Below are positions 16,726 through 25,607 of a DNA stretch of 64,000 nt, one piece after another. The translations under genes were made by a program, and so were the position numbers. Under the pieces are notes generated by a model that saw only the letters and a list, made by a program, of their open reading frames with translations, searched no databases and was not told the DNA's origin. Source of the stretch: an uncultured Lachnospiraceae bacterium. GTDB taxonomy: Bacteria; Bacillota; Clostridia; Lachnospirales; Lachnospiraceae. The stretch covers positions 1 through 64,000 of the forward strand of contig CANQQG010000001.1 of the NCBI GenBank assembly GCA_947625875.1, read 5' to 3'. Position 1 is the first letter of the stretch. Each line of letters starts with the position of its first letter.

Positions 16726-18141
16726 CTATTCATTCAGATATTGTTCCATCTTCCGCTGCAGGTTCCGCGCAGTCTCATCCAGGCTCTGCTCGCCGCTGAA
16801 ATAACGGCGGTTTTCTTCCCCCACGATCTGCAGCATGGAAGCGTCCGCTTCCTCGCAGGCCGTCACCTGTTCCATCCAGCGGACCAGGCAGTCCCGGTAT
16901 TCCTTTTCATCTACGCCGCCCTGCCCGTCATTGCCGTCCTCATAAAACCTGTAATATAATTCCGCCACAGCGTCCATCCCTTTCCGGTTTACGGCAGGCC
17001 CCGCCAGGGAAGGCAGCGTCTGCGCCTCATCGGAGAGCAGGTAACGGATAAACGCCCACGCCAGCGCCTTTTTCTCCTCGTCCGCCGCGCTGTTTATTGC
17101 CAGAAAGCTCTGCCTGCTGATTGCGACATTCCCGTCCGCATCCGCAACCGGCATTGTATATGCATCGTCCGCATTTCCGGCAAGCCCGTAGTAAGCCGCT
17201 TGGACGTCCGTATCCCTCGTCATGGCAAACGCATATTCTTCATTATAAAAATCAACGTCCGAATCAAAATACCCGCCGTCCGAGAGCGTTTTTATATACT
17301 GTAACAGTTCCTTATATGCAGGCGTGTCAAACCCCGCCTTTTTTTGCCCGATATCCACAAACTGATGCAGCCGCTCTTTCACCAAAAACTCCATGCAGGA
17401 AACTTCATTTTCCTGCGTCATAAACGCATTCTGCATATCCGCGTCATCTGCGCACTGCTTTGCGATCTCCAATGCCCGCGAAAAACGGACCGCCTGCGCG
17501 CGTTTCAGCTCTTCTTCAAACTCCGTATGCCCCCGCAGCAGACCGGACGAGAAGCCGACCGCGGAAATCCGCGCCCGGTAAGGGATCGTATATAGTTTTC
17601 CATCTTCCGTTTCCGCCGCCTTCAGCACATTCATAAAATAATGCGCGTCGTCAAATTCCGGCGAAGCGGAGACGTACCCGCTCAGATCTTCAAATACGCC
17701 CAGCTCACTGTACTTTTCCACCGGCAGATACGCGGTAAATAAAAGATCATCCGCATCGCCGGACATGATTTTTGTATTCAGGTATGTCAGGTAATTTTCC
17801 ACCGCGTCCGCGCTGTTTTCCGCCTCATAGCTGTCCACCGTTATCGTTACGCCGGGATATTTTTCCATAAACCGCTTCACCGCCGTCTCTAAAAATTCCT
17901 CTTCCACAAAGCAGGACACCGTAAGCGCGCCCTCCAAGTCTTCATCCGGCATTTCCGCGCTGCCGGACTCTTTTTCCGCCGCTTCCGCTCCGCCTGTATC
18001 CGGCGCATACGCTTCCCGTCCGTTTTCCGCCACAGCCTTTTGCGTCTCCGCCTGCCGCGGCAGACCGGCCCGACCGCCGCAGCCGCATAAGAGCAGCGCG
18101 TTTACGCAGAACGCGGCCTGTATCCGTTTTCTTTTCTGCAT
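16726..18141 (-). CDS. Sugar ABC transporter substrate-binding lipoprotein
   Basis: A 471-residue family-1 solute-binding protein. The lipoprotein signal ends LLLCGCGG (Cys about 19-21), followed by an Ala/Glu-rich linker to about 70. The periplasmic-type fold starts at LTVSCFVEEEFLETAVKRFM and contains KLYTIPYRARISAVGF and LSDEAQTLPSLAG. The domain looks intact, but its permease partner is truncated, so it is probably an orphan. It has an unusual leader: a hairpin whose 3-prime arm contains the ribosome site. That leader and the first codons are duplicated at 25608-25711. Confidence 0.8.
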   Translation of the reverse strand: MQKRKRIQAAFCVNALLLCGCGGRAGLPRQAETQKAVAENGREAYAPDTGGAEAAEKESGSAEMPDEDLEGALTVSCFVEEEFLETAVKRFMEKYPGVTITVDSYEAENSADAVENYLTYLNTKIMSGDADDLLFTAYLPVEKYSELGVFEDLSGYVSASPEFDDAHYFMNVLKAAETEDGKLYTIPYRARISAVGFSSGLLRGHTEFEEELKRAQAVRFSRALEIAKQCADDADMQNAFMTQENEVSCMEFLVKERLHQFVDIGQKKAGFDTPAYKELLQYIKTLSDGGYFDSDVDFYNEEYAFAMTRDTDVQAAYYGLAGNADDAYTMPVADADGNVAISRQSFLAINSAADEEKKALAWAFIRYLLSDEAQTLPSLAGPAVNRKGMDAVAELYYRFYEDGNDGQGGVDEKEYRDCLVRWMEQVTACEEADASMLQIVGEENRRYFSGEQSLDETARNLQRKMEQYLNE

Positions 18142-18152
18142 AAATAAAACAC

Positions 18153-18188
18153 CTCCCTGTCAGAATCCACTTATATCCTAACAGGGAG
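18153..18188 (-). promoter_or_regulatory. Leader hairpin covering the ribosome site of the binding-protein gene
   Basis: On the minus strand CTCCCTGTTAG pairs with CTGACAGGGAG around a 14-base loop. The 3-prime arm (AGGGAGG) is the only ribosome site for the gene starting at 18141, and U-rich sequence follows. It could be a translational sequestrator, an attenuator, or simply the terminator of the hydrolase gene that ends at 18225. The duplicated copy at 25652-25687 keeps the stem with compensating changes. Confidence 0.55.
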
Positions 18189-18224
18189 ATGTCCCATACT
18201 TTTCAAAAAGATGTGTCAAAACTG

Positions 18225-20117
18225 TCAATTATACAAAGCATTTACCCATGCGATAAAATTTTCCGAAGAGCCGCCTGTGCGTTCCGCCTCCGTATGGCCT
18301 TGCCCCCACACTGTCTCAAAGTCTACGTCTGCGCCATAATTTTCAAGCGCCAGCGCAAGATTGATCTCCGTTGTGAGCGCAGTGTCTCCCTGCTCGATCC
18401 CCGTACGGATGCGCCAGTGCTGCGCCACATCCGATGTCTGATAACCATCATAATAGTCACACAGATAATACAGCGGATTATACATCGCCACACGCGTTTC
18501 CACCGAAGTCCCGAGCGCATCCGTCTTAGTAAGATCCTCTGTATAGGACGCTCCATACGTCTCATTCTCAGCCAAAAGCCCTGCCATGACAGAATCAAAA
18601 TGGGCGCCATTGCCGTCGCCGTAACCAAACAGCTCATTTTCCCCCTGCGCAGCGTCCAGATCGTCAAATGCCCCGACGCTTTTGGAAGCCGGTTTCAATG
18701 CCTTTACAAAATCTGCAACGCTCGTAATCGAAACCTCTCCGGTCTCATCATCATAAGTTACCCACTCCTGTTCCTGATTTAAGGCCGCGATATAATCCTG
18801 CGCCGTCTCGTAAGTCCCTGACAGCGCAATGCCGCTTTGGCTCTCGTTTCTCTGAATATCATCATCAGATGCGTCCGCCCCGTCCGGCCGCATCTGACCG
18901 GTTCCCTTGTCAGGCAAACCATTTTCCGCGTTTTCCGGAAGCCCGCCCTCCGGCAATTCTGTCCTGTCCGGGAGTCCGCCTTCCTGCAATTCCGTCCTGT
19001 CCGGAAGTTCGCCTTCCTGCAATTCCGTCTTGTCCGGAAGTCCGCCTTCTCCTTCTATCGCGCCATTCTGCGGCATTCCGCCTCCGCCAAATCCGCCCTT
19101 TCCATCTGACGACGCCTCGTACGGAAACGAAGTGTCCTCCAGAAAATGCTCCAGCGATTCCTCAATCGTCTCCTTCACATATGCATAATAGCTCCCCGCC
19201 TGATAAATCCCCGTTTCCGATTCCTCAAGCGAGAGCGTCGTCCCGTCCTCATCTTTCAAACCAAGCTCATTCACATAGAGCGCAAACGCCTCGGCCATTT
19301 GATCGGACAGCGCCTGCATTTCTTCATCCAAATCTGTACGCGTCACGCCAAGATTCCACTCATATGCCTCGTCCGCATAATCCAGATTGGTAATCGGGCA
19401 CCAGCACATAGAACCGGCCACCGCATCGCTGACGCCTTCCACAGCGCCGATCTCCTCAAGGTACGGCGTATAGAGCGCGCTGTTTCCGGTTGCGCCAAGC
19501 AGCGCGCTCTGCGCGCCTCCGCCGCTCATGCCAAATGAAAAGATACGCTCTGTATCCCCCGGGATGTTTCCCTCATTGTAACGCACATAACGGATCGCGG
19601 CCTTTAAATCGGTCACGCCTGCCGGAGCGCCGGCGTCCCTTCCGCGGCAGCCCGCGTATACATATACAAACCCCGCATCTGTATACTCCGCCGTCTGGCT
19701 CTCATACCCGTCAGGCGCCGCCATCGCAGCGTAACCAGGCGTATTGACCGGGAGAACGATCGGCGCGGTTTCCGCCGTATAGCCCGCAACTGTTCCCTCT
19801 TTATTTATCTCACAGGTATATGTCCCGTCGTCATTCTCAGCCGCTGTCATATACGCGCCCGGCACATAGACGCCAAGCGTTTCATACGATGCATCCGCCG
19901 GATCCGCACAGTAAGAAATCCCTGTCTGCCAGTAAACATCCGCTTCTTCATTATAATTCCATTTCGTGCCGTCAATCCTGGCAAGCGCCGTACTTACAGC
20001 GTCCTCCGCCGTTTCTTCCGCGCCGGTCTTTTTATCCGTCCCCGCCCCTCTGCCGCATGCCGAAAAGACAAGCGCCGCTGCCAAAGAAAAACACACTGTT
20101 GCCCGTTTAAACCTCAT
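18225..20117 (-). CDS. Lipoprotein alpha/beta-hydrolase (tannase-like esterase)
   Basis: A 630-residue exported enzyme. The lipobox gives FSAC (Cys21). Residues 50-210 read like a tannase/feruloyl-esterase-type fold, with the nucleophile elbow GMSGGG (Ser198), and a His candidate lies near the C-terminus in WGQGHTEAE. An insertion at about 356-394 consists of 11-residue repeats (GGLPDRTELQE type) and is probably a disordered spacer. The start was moved to the internal Met with GGAAGGAG upstream. Substrate is unknown; a surface esterase acting on plant esters is plausible. It stands alone between the sugar-binding gene and the ABC exporter. Confidence 0.72.
   Translation of the reverse strand: MRFKRATVCFSLAAALVFSACGRGAGTDKKTGAEETAEDAVSTALARIDGTKWNYNEEADVYWQTGISYCADPADASYETLGVYVPGAYMTAAENDDGTYTCEINKEGTVAGYTAETAPIVLPVNTPGYAAMAAPDGYESQTAEYTDAGFVYVYAGCRGRDAGAPAGVTDLKAAIRYVRYNEGNIPGDTERIFSFGMSGGGAQSALLGATGNSALYTPYLEEIGAVEGVSDAVAGSMCWCPITNLDYADEAYEWNLGVTRTDLDEEMQALSDQMAEAFALYVNELGLKDEDGTTLSLEESETGIYQAGSYYAYVKETIEESLEHFLEDTSFPYEASSDGKGGFGGGGMPQNGAIEGEGGLPDKTELQEGELPDRTELQEGGLPDRTELPEGGLPENAENGLPDKGTGQMRPDGADASDDDIQRNESQSGIALSGTYETAQDYIAALNQEQEWVTYDDETGEVSITSVADFVKALKPASKSVGAFDDLDAAQGENELFGYGDGNGAHFDSVMAGLLAENETYGASYTEDLTKTDALGTSVETRVAMYNPLYYLCDYYDGYQTSDVAQHWRIRTGIEQGDTALTTEINLALALENYGADVDFETVWGQGHTEAERTGGSSENFIAWVNALYN
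18937..19052 (-). repeat. 33-bp tandem repeat inside the hydrolase gene
   Basis: Three full 33-bp units (18937-18969, 18970-19002, 19003-19035) and one partial unit encode an 11-residue motif of the type GxLPDRTELQE. In-frame repeats of this kind can change copy number by slippage, altering spacer length without breaking the gene. Confidence 0.85.
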
Positions 20118-20233
20118 GATCTTACTCTCCTTCCTTTTTCTTCCTGTGATTTTAACGGGCAAATGTGTCCAATATTTGAAAATACTATGAATCTTCTATT
20201 TCCACACCGATTTTCGGCCACGTCCAATATGTT

Positions 20234-20899
20234 TTATTCGCATATCCGCCCGTCCTCGATCCGGATCACGCGGTCCGCCAGGCTGGCGATCCGCCCGTCA
20301 TGCGTTACCATGATAATGGTAATGCCATGCTCCGACTGTATGCCCTGTAACAGGGACAATACCTCTTCTCCGGATTTTGTGTCAAGATTGCCGGTAGGCT
20401 CATCGCAGAGCAGTATTCCGGGGCGGTTGATCAGCGCGCGCGCAATGGCCGTCCGCTGCTGCTGGCCGCCGGAAAGCTGGGCCGGGTAATGGGAAAGGCG
20501 GTCCGCAATGCCGAGCGTCTGCGTAAGGCGCCTGAAATATTCCATGTCCGCTTTCTTTTTCCCTGCCTTCACCGGCACAAGTATATTTTCCTTCGCCGTC
20601 AGCTCCGGGATCAGGTTAAAGGACTGGTATACAAACCCGGTCTGTTCCAGACGGTACCGGGACAGCTTTTTGTCATTCAGCGTCAAAAGATTCGTGTTAT
20701 CGTACAGGATCTCACCGGAATTCGCGCCGGTGAGCCCTCCGAGCAGATGCAAAAGAGTGGACTTGCCGCTTCCTGAAGTTCCGATAATAGCGGTAAACAG
20801 CCCCTCCTGAAACGAAACGCTCACATCCCGCAGCGCGCGGACCGCAGCCTCCCCTTTTCCATAGGTCTTTGTCAAATGCTTTACTGTTATGGCATCCAT
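20234..20899 (-). CDS. ABC transporter ATP-binding protein (MacB/LolD-like)
   Basis: A 221-residue ATPase with Walker A GTSGSGKST (about 39-47), Q-loop VYQSFNL, signature LSGGQQQR, Walker B ILLCDEPTGNLD and the switch His in MVTHD. It follows the FtsX-like permease gene after 3 bases and must be its motor. The pair belongs to the MacB/BceAB-type group that exports or expels peptides and lipid-linked molecules. No neighbouring two-component system is seen. Confidence 0.9.
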   Translation of the reverse strand: MDAITVKHLTKTYGKGEAAVRALRDVSVSFQEGLFTAIIGTSGSGKSTLLHLLGGLTGANSGEILYDNTNLLTLNDKKLSRYRLEQTGFVYQSFNLIPELTAKENILVPVKAGKKKADMEYFRRLTQTLGIADRLSHYPAQLSGGQQQRTAIARALINRPGILLCDEPTGNLDTKSGEEVLSLLQGIQSEHGITIIMVTHDGRIASLADRVIRIEDGRICE

Positions 20900-20902
20900 G
20901 CG

Positions 20903-23728
20903 TCATTCCTCCTTTTCCGGTATAATTTCCTGTCTGACGGCCCCTGCGGCGGTCACGTATGAGAATATGCCCATGCATAGCAGGATGGATATGGCAAGAG
21001 CCATAAAAGTGTCCCATATCGGAACCTTCCACATCTCATAATCAAGCAGGTAGATCGGGCAGACCTCCGCGTATTTTTCTTGTGCCTTTACATACTTCGG
21101 GTCAGTGCTTTCAGTGACGCTCTTAAGCGCATCATGAAATTCTGTTTCGACTTCCTCGTTTTTCTCTTCCAGAAAGCTCTGCAGCCCGGATACGGAGAGC
21201 GCGCCGAGTGCGCATGAGAGGACCGGGATCACCATAAGCTTCAGCACAATGGCATTCCTGACCTTTTTCTGCGGAAAGCCGACCGCGCGCAGAGTGGATA
21301 TCTGTTTCCTGCGCCGGGCCACCTCAAGCCGGATCGCCTGGAGATACCCGGTGAGCGCCAAAACCATGAACAGCCCAAATACAGTGAAAACAATCACATT
21401 TTCCTTCAGCTTCATCTCGTTATAGCTTTTCTGCCGCTGGGCGAGCGTGTAAAGGCTAAGCTCCGCCTTTGTGAGGTTCACATCGCCCAGCAGGCGGATG
21501 ACGTCACTGTCGTGCGCGCCCTCCGAATAGGAAAGGTACGCATTATTGAACTTCCCATTTAACAGGCCCAGGCTTTTGGCCCCTCTCTGTGAAAAAAGGA
21601 TTATATATTCATTATCAGATAATTTTTCATTCTCATAAATCCGAAACAGCAGATCCGGCGCTTTGCCTGAAAGCTCTTTTATGGATTTTGCGCCGGCAAA
21701 CGCAAGGGAAAAGGTAGCCTCATGCTTTTCAATATCGAAAAGATTGCCTTCCCCATCAATCACCCCATAACATGAATAACAGGGGATGCCTTCTTTTTGC
21801 CCATCAAACGGGACGCGCTTCCCGCTGTACAGCAGGAACGCCTTCCCATCCCTGAGCGCTTCGGCGTCTGCGCCAAGATCCTCTATCATGGAATCATTCA
21901 CGATCATGATGGACGCGCCGCGGAACCGGTATATGTCGTCGCCGTCCAGCCCATAATACTGCTTCTCCCCTTCTATAAATTCAGAATCCTTTATTTTGGA
22001 AAGCCCGCGCGGCGCTTTTTCCCCGCCGCCATAGTGCGCATACAAACTGTACAGCTTTGTCCATGCATAGCAATGCTTCACACTGCCGCTCGCGGAGAGC
22101 TTATCTGCGTACGCTTCGTCAAGGCCGCGTTCAGGGGACTGGTTCTGGACCAGGCTCGTCAAGCTCTCCCCGGCAGTGGCGCGGATCACGCAGTCGATGT
22201 CATTTTCGTTCATATCAAGCCCCTCGGCTGTCTTAAAGGTCATTCCCTGCCCGTTTTGGAACTGCGGGTTCCACATGTCCTTCCCATCCTTGCCCCGTAT
22301 GGAAAAAAACATGGCGGCAGCGCAGCCTACGGTCAGAACCAGCACAAGCGCGGCAGCCTGGAGAAGCTGGACGAATGGCTGGCGGAAAATTTTCCAGACA
22401 TCCGTATGGAAGCCTGCGGACGGGAGCGGCAGGCGCGGCCTTACCCTGTCTTTGTGCGTCATGATGCGTTTCAGCCCAAGGATAATAACGCCAAAAGCAA
22501 GGATGGATGTGACAACTGTAAAGGACAGCGTCATGGCCACAGGATCGAATGACACCTGGCGTATCCCCCATTCGCTATTGCAGGCGCGGTATATGTCCAG
22601 GCCAAATACATAATGCTGAATCTGGAGCAGCAGCTCATAGCAGCCGACGCCGGCAAGGAATCCGGCGGCTGTCCCTGCAGCTGTAAAGATCACACATTCC
22701 AGGATCAATAAGCGCCGGAGCCTCCGGTAGGTATACCCGATATTCCGCAGCACATGCATGGACATGATTTTTTCCGGCATGGCGGTAAACAGGGAACAGA
22801 GGAGCGAAAGCGCCATAACGATGGCAGCGGCGATGCACGCGTATTGATAGAACCTGCTTTTTCCGTAGATCAGGGATCCGCTGTAGGTTTCTGTAGTAGT
22901 TGCGGTAAAATAAGAGCTGTCATAGCATCCTCTCCCCAGCCCGTATGTACATTTGTCGGCGTATTGACCAAACACAGCATATTCCGCATCTAATTCTTCC
23001 TCAGAAAGCTCCCACGCACCCTGCTTAAAGCGAAACATGACAGACAGCAGGGAATTTCCGGTATCCATATCTGCGGGGGAAAGAAGAATAACCGGCTCAT
23101 AAGCCCGCAATTCATACAGAGGGACCGTTTGCGTCTCCCATGAGCATCTTTCTCCGGAATCCTTGAAAATGCCTGCAAGCGTGAAAGCGCGCTCCCCGAC
23201 GGCGTGGCCGGCGTCGTCATATTCTGTGAGCGTAATGGAATCGCCGGGCTCCGCCTCGATCCCCATATGAAATAACGCCATCTCTGAGACAGCGACCTCG
23301 CCTGTTTTTTGCGGAAACCCGCCGGAGAGCATCTTAATCCCGGACAGCTCACAGGCTGCGTCGTCCATGTATGCCCCGTAGGTATACTGACTGGCGTCAT
23401 TGCCCATATAGCATCCGGTATACAGCCTGCCTGTCATGCCGATACAGTCCTCTTTTGCCAGAGAAGCCGCCGCATCTTCATCCTCCAGGCCTTTCAGGAT
23501 ATAATCGTATGCGCCGGACCATTGGTCTGTTATAAAATCATTTTCCACCTGGATCGTTGCATTGAACGCGTCAAAATACTGGCGCCGCAGTTCTGTCCGC
23601 ACCATACTAAAGGACGTAAAAACAAAAACGGACAACAGCATATAGGCCGATAAAATCGTCAGCGCCTTACGCCAGTGGACGCGCCAGTAATTAAGCGTAA
23701 AATATAAATCATACCGCAAATGTAACAC
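20903..23728 (-). CDS. FtsX-like ABC transporter permease
   Basis: A 941-residue membrane protein. An N-terminal helix (WRKALTILSAYMLLSVFVFT) is followed by a large extracytoplasmic MacB-like domain. Three helices follow around 290-420, then another helix near 460 and a second large extracellular domain. Three C-terminal helices (VIVFTVFGLFMVLALTGYLQ onward) carry the FtsX pattern RRRKQISTLRAVGF. It partners the ATPase downstream. Translation starts at a GTG whose first base is part of a run of nine G on the minus strand, the run itself serving as ribosome site. The three secreted paralogues upstream are possible clients. Confidence 0.85.
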   Translation of the reverse strand: MLHLRYDLYFTLNYWRVHWRKALTILSAYMLLSVFVFTSFSMVRTELRRQYFDAFNATIQVENDFITDQWSGAYDYILKGLEDEDAAASLAKEDCIGMTGRLYTGCYMGNDASQYTYGAYMDDAACELSGIKMLSGGFPQKTGEVAVSEMALFHMGIEAEPGDSITLTEYDDAGHAVGERAFTLAGIFKDSGERCSWETQTVPLYELRAYEPVILLSPADMDTGNSLLSVMFRFKQGAWELSEEELDAEYAVFGQYADKCTYGLGRGCYDSSYFTATTTETYSGSLIYGKSRFYQYACIAAAIVMALSLLCSLFTAMPEKIMSMHVLRNIGYTYRRLRRLLILECVIFTAAGTAAGFLAGVGCYELLLQIQHYVFGLDIYRACNSEWGIRQVSFDPVAMTLSFTVVTSILAFGVIILGLKRIMTHKDRVRPRLPLPSAGFHTDVWKIFRQPFVQLLQAAALVLVLTVGCAAAMFFSIRGKDGKDMWNPQFQNGQGMTFKTAEGLDMNENDIDCVIRATAGESLTSLVQNQSPERGLDEAYADKLSASGSVKHCYAWTKLYSLYAHYGGGEKAPRGLSKIKDSEFIEGEKQYYGLDGDDIYRFRGASIMIVNDSMIEDLGADAEALRDGKAFLLYSGKRVPFDGQKEGIPCYSCYGVIDGEGNLFDIEKHEATFSLAFAGAKSIKELSGKAPDLLFRIYENEKLSDNEYIILFSQRGAKSLGLLNGKFNNAYLSYSEGAHDSDVIRLLGDVNLTKAELSLYTLAQRQKSYNEMKLKENVIVFTVFGLFMVLALTGYLQAIRLEVARRRKQISTLRAVGFPQKKVRNAIVLKLMVIPVLSCALGALSVSGLQSFLEEKNEEVETEFHDALKSVTESTDPKYVKAQEKYAEVCPIYLLDYEMWKVPIWDTFMALAISILLCMGIFSYVTAAGAVRQEIIPEKEE

Positions 23729-23736
23729 CCCCCCCC
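23728..23736 (-). repeat. Nine-base G tract at the permease start
   Basis: Nine consecutive G (minus strand) run directly into the GTG start codon. Homopolymer slippage here would change ribosome-site strength or spacing and so could vary expression of the exporter. Confidence 0.6.
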
Positions 23737-23744
23737 TTTTTTAT

Positions 23745-23831
23745 GGGCAATATGTACCCAAAATACATCCTCTCCATACTTAACTTAATGAGTTTTAAAT
23801 ATAAAGTGTGTATTTAGGGTACATATTATGG
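23745..23831. promoter_or_regulatory. Pair of inverted sites flanking the exporter promoter region
   Basis: CAATATGTACCCAAAATA at 23748-23765 recurs in inverted orientation as TATTTAGGGTACATATTATG at 23811-23830. Shared core: TATGTACCC. The two copies face each other across about 50 AT-rich bases upstream of the FtsX gene. They could be regulator sites or arms of a long leader stem. No clear -35/-10 pair was found. Confidence 0.4.
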
Positions 23832-23840
23832 ATTGTTTAA

Positions 23841-24317
23841 TTAATCCTCATAATAAACTTCAAAATATCCTTTTGCCGATCTGTAGCCTGCGGACAAATC
23901 CGGAGCGACTGAATAAGAGACGGACGATCCTTCTGGCGCCGAAATATAATTCGTTTTCCATATTGAATCAGACTTTGGAATTGTATATATGTGATTTCCA
24001 TTTACAGTATAAATTACAAGTCTTGCCTGTCCATCTGTACAATTTCCAAAGCATATTTTTATCCCTCCATTGCTGCCAACGGTGCAAAGAGATTTTGGAG
24101 ACTGGACTTCACCATTGCTAAGATTAAAGTCAATTTTCTCCATTCTTTGAGCCTCTAAAGACGTTTCGCTATTGATGCTGTAGTCAGTTTCATAGTTTTC
24201 TTCATACGCCGTATCAATATTTACTGTGTCTGCCCAAACAGCATTTCCAGACATGCCTGTTACAACTGCGGTGGCTGCAGCGATTGCTGCAAATCTTTTG
24301 ATTTTGTTCTTTTTCAT
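23841..24317 (-). CDS. Small secreted protein, paralogue 1
   Basis: 158 residues. A signal peptide (KKNKIKRFAAIAAATAVVTG, cleavage near VWA-D) is followed by a variable linker and a conserved beta-rich domain with LCTVGSNGGIKICFGNC, YTIPKSDSIWKTNYIS and an aromatic end GYFEVYYED. Conserved Cys residues may form a disulphide. It is one of three tandem paralogues (with 24513-24977 and 25047-25496). I do not recognise the family. The start is set by GGAAAGGAAG 7 bases upstream, so the longer frame is not used. Confidence 0.65.
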   Translation of the reverse strand: MKKNKIKRFAAIAAATAVVTGMSGNAVWADTVNIDTAYEENYETDYSINSETSLEAQRMEKIDFNLSNGEVQSPKSLCTVGSNGGIKICFGNCTDGQARLVIYTVNGNHIYTIPKSDSIWKTNYISAPEGSSVSYSVAPDLSAGYRSAKGYFEVYYED

Positions 24318-24481
24318 GTTTCTTCCTTTCCGGCTGTTTTCAGCCTTAAAATTTGTGTGTTCTGACAATTTTTCTTACTCCATATTCCGCCCGGGCTTTA
24401 AATCTTTAATATAGAATAATCAATATGTCAGGGGTTTCTGTGCCAGATGGCAAATCTGCAGTCTTTCCCATCTGCTATGTA

Positions 24482-24500
24482 AATAATGTGAGACATTATT
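24482..24500. repeat. Short perfect dyad between paralogues
   Basis: AATAATGT-GAG-ACATTATT, an 8-base-arm palindrome 12 bases after the stop of paralogue 2. No T-tract follows, so it is more like an operator than a terminator. Confidence 0.4.
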
Positions 24501-24512
24501 ACATACTTTTTC

Positions 24513-24977
24513 TTAATCATTCTCCTCATAATCAATTACAAACCAGCCTTTTCCTGATGACCCATCAACGGAATACCTGACAGGCGTGCCCGCAGGCGCG
24601 GAAATATAATACGTTTTCCATATCAGGTCGGATTTTGTAATCGTATAGGCATAATTTTTATTTTCCGTATAAATCGTCAGTTTCACCGGGCCATCCATAC
24701 AGTTCCCGAAACCTACCTTTATCCCTCCATTGTTTCCAACGGTGCAAAGAAATTTTTTTTGCGGCTTTTCTTTATCTTTTACATTATATTTACATTTCTT
24801 AATCCTTTGTGTGCGTGACAACATTTTTCCGGCAGAGCCGCTGTCTGCATGGTCGCCTTCTTTATGCGCTGCGGTATGATTTACCGCGCCTGCCCGGACT
24901 GTATTGCCGGACATGCCTGCCGCAATGACGGCCGCCGCAGCGATTGCGGCAAACCTTCTGATTTTTTCCTTTTTCAT
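24513..24977 (-). CDS. Small secreted protein, paralogue 2
   Basis: 154 residues. It has nearly the same signal peptide as its neighbours (RRFAAIAAAAVIAAGMSGN), a basic linker, and the conserved domain LCTVGNNGGIKVGFGNC ... YTITKSDLIWKTYYISAPAG. The C-terminal half is shorter: it lacks the SVAPDxxAGxxS segment of the other two and ends FVIDYEEND. Function unknown; a secreted peptide or antimicrobial-like product is a guess. Confidence 0.65.
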   Translation of the reverse strand: MKKEKIRRFAAIAAAAVIAAGMSGNTVRAGAVNHTAAHKEGDHADSGSAGKMLSRTQRIKKCKYNVKDKEKPQKKFLCTVGNNGGIKVGFGNCMDGPVKLTIYTENKNYAYTITKSDLIWKTYYISAPAGTPVRYSVDGSSGKGWFVIDYEEND

Positions 24978-25046
24978 ATTTTTCCTTTCCGGCTGCTTTC
25001 AGCCATAAGCGATCCGATATGCTCCCCTTTTCCATTTCAGGATGCT

Positions 25047-25496
25047 TTAATCCTTATAACAAACTTCAAAATATCCTTTTGTCGATTGCCAGCCTGCTAA
25101 AAAATCCGGAGCGACTGAATAATAAACGGTTGATCCTTTCGGCGCCGGGATATAATAGGTTTTCCATATAGAATCAGATTCCGGAACGGTAAAGGTATAC
25201 TTTTTATTTTCTGTATAAATCATTATTTTTGCCTGGCCATCCAGACAGCTCCCAATACATAATTTTACCCCGCCACTGCCGCCGACCTTACATAGTTCAG
25301 AATCTTTATCGGGCGGCGTAGCAGTTATCCCGCCACGTTTTAAGTTAAAAGGTATCCTCTTTCTGGCGTCATGGCCTTCTTTGTACACTGCGGTATGATT
25401 TACCGCGCCTGCCCGGACTGCATTGCCGGACATGCCTGCCGCAATGGCAGCCGCCACAGCGATTGCGGCAAATCTTCTGATTTTATTCGTTTTCAT
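25047..25496 (-). CDS. Small secreted protein, paralogue 3
   Basis: 149 residues. Signal peptide as in the other paralogues, then a linker with RKRIPFNLKRGG and the conserved domain LCKVGGSGGVKLCIGSC ... FTVPESDSIWKTYYIPAPKG and SVAPDFLAGWQSTKGYFEVC. The signal-peptide DNA is nearly identical to that of paralogue 2, indicating recent duplication. The start is the internal Met after AAAGGAGGC; the longer frame lacks a site. All three lie upstream of the FtsX exporter on the same strand. Confidence 0.65.
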   Translation of the reverse strand: MKTNKIRRFAAIAVAAAIAAGMSGNAVRAGAVNHTAVYKEGHDARKRIPFNLKRGGITATPPDKDSELCKVGGSGGVKLCIGSCLDGQAKIMIYTENKKYTFTVPESDSIWKTYYIPAPKGSTVYYSVAPDFLAGWQSTKGYFEVCYKD

Positions 25497-25607
25497 ATTG
25501 CCTCCTTTCCGGCAAAAGCTTTTTCCGTTGTTTTGATGCTCTGCCGCCTGAGTACATTGTTGCAAAAAAATTATGAAGATTCAAGCAGGGAAACCTTTAA
25601 GAATTTC

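Noticed and set aside
18937..19052. Regular 33-bp repeats considered as a CRISPR array
   Set aside because: Units are directly adjacent without spacers and keep a reading frame. They encode a peptide repeat in the hydrolase.
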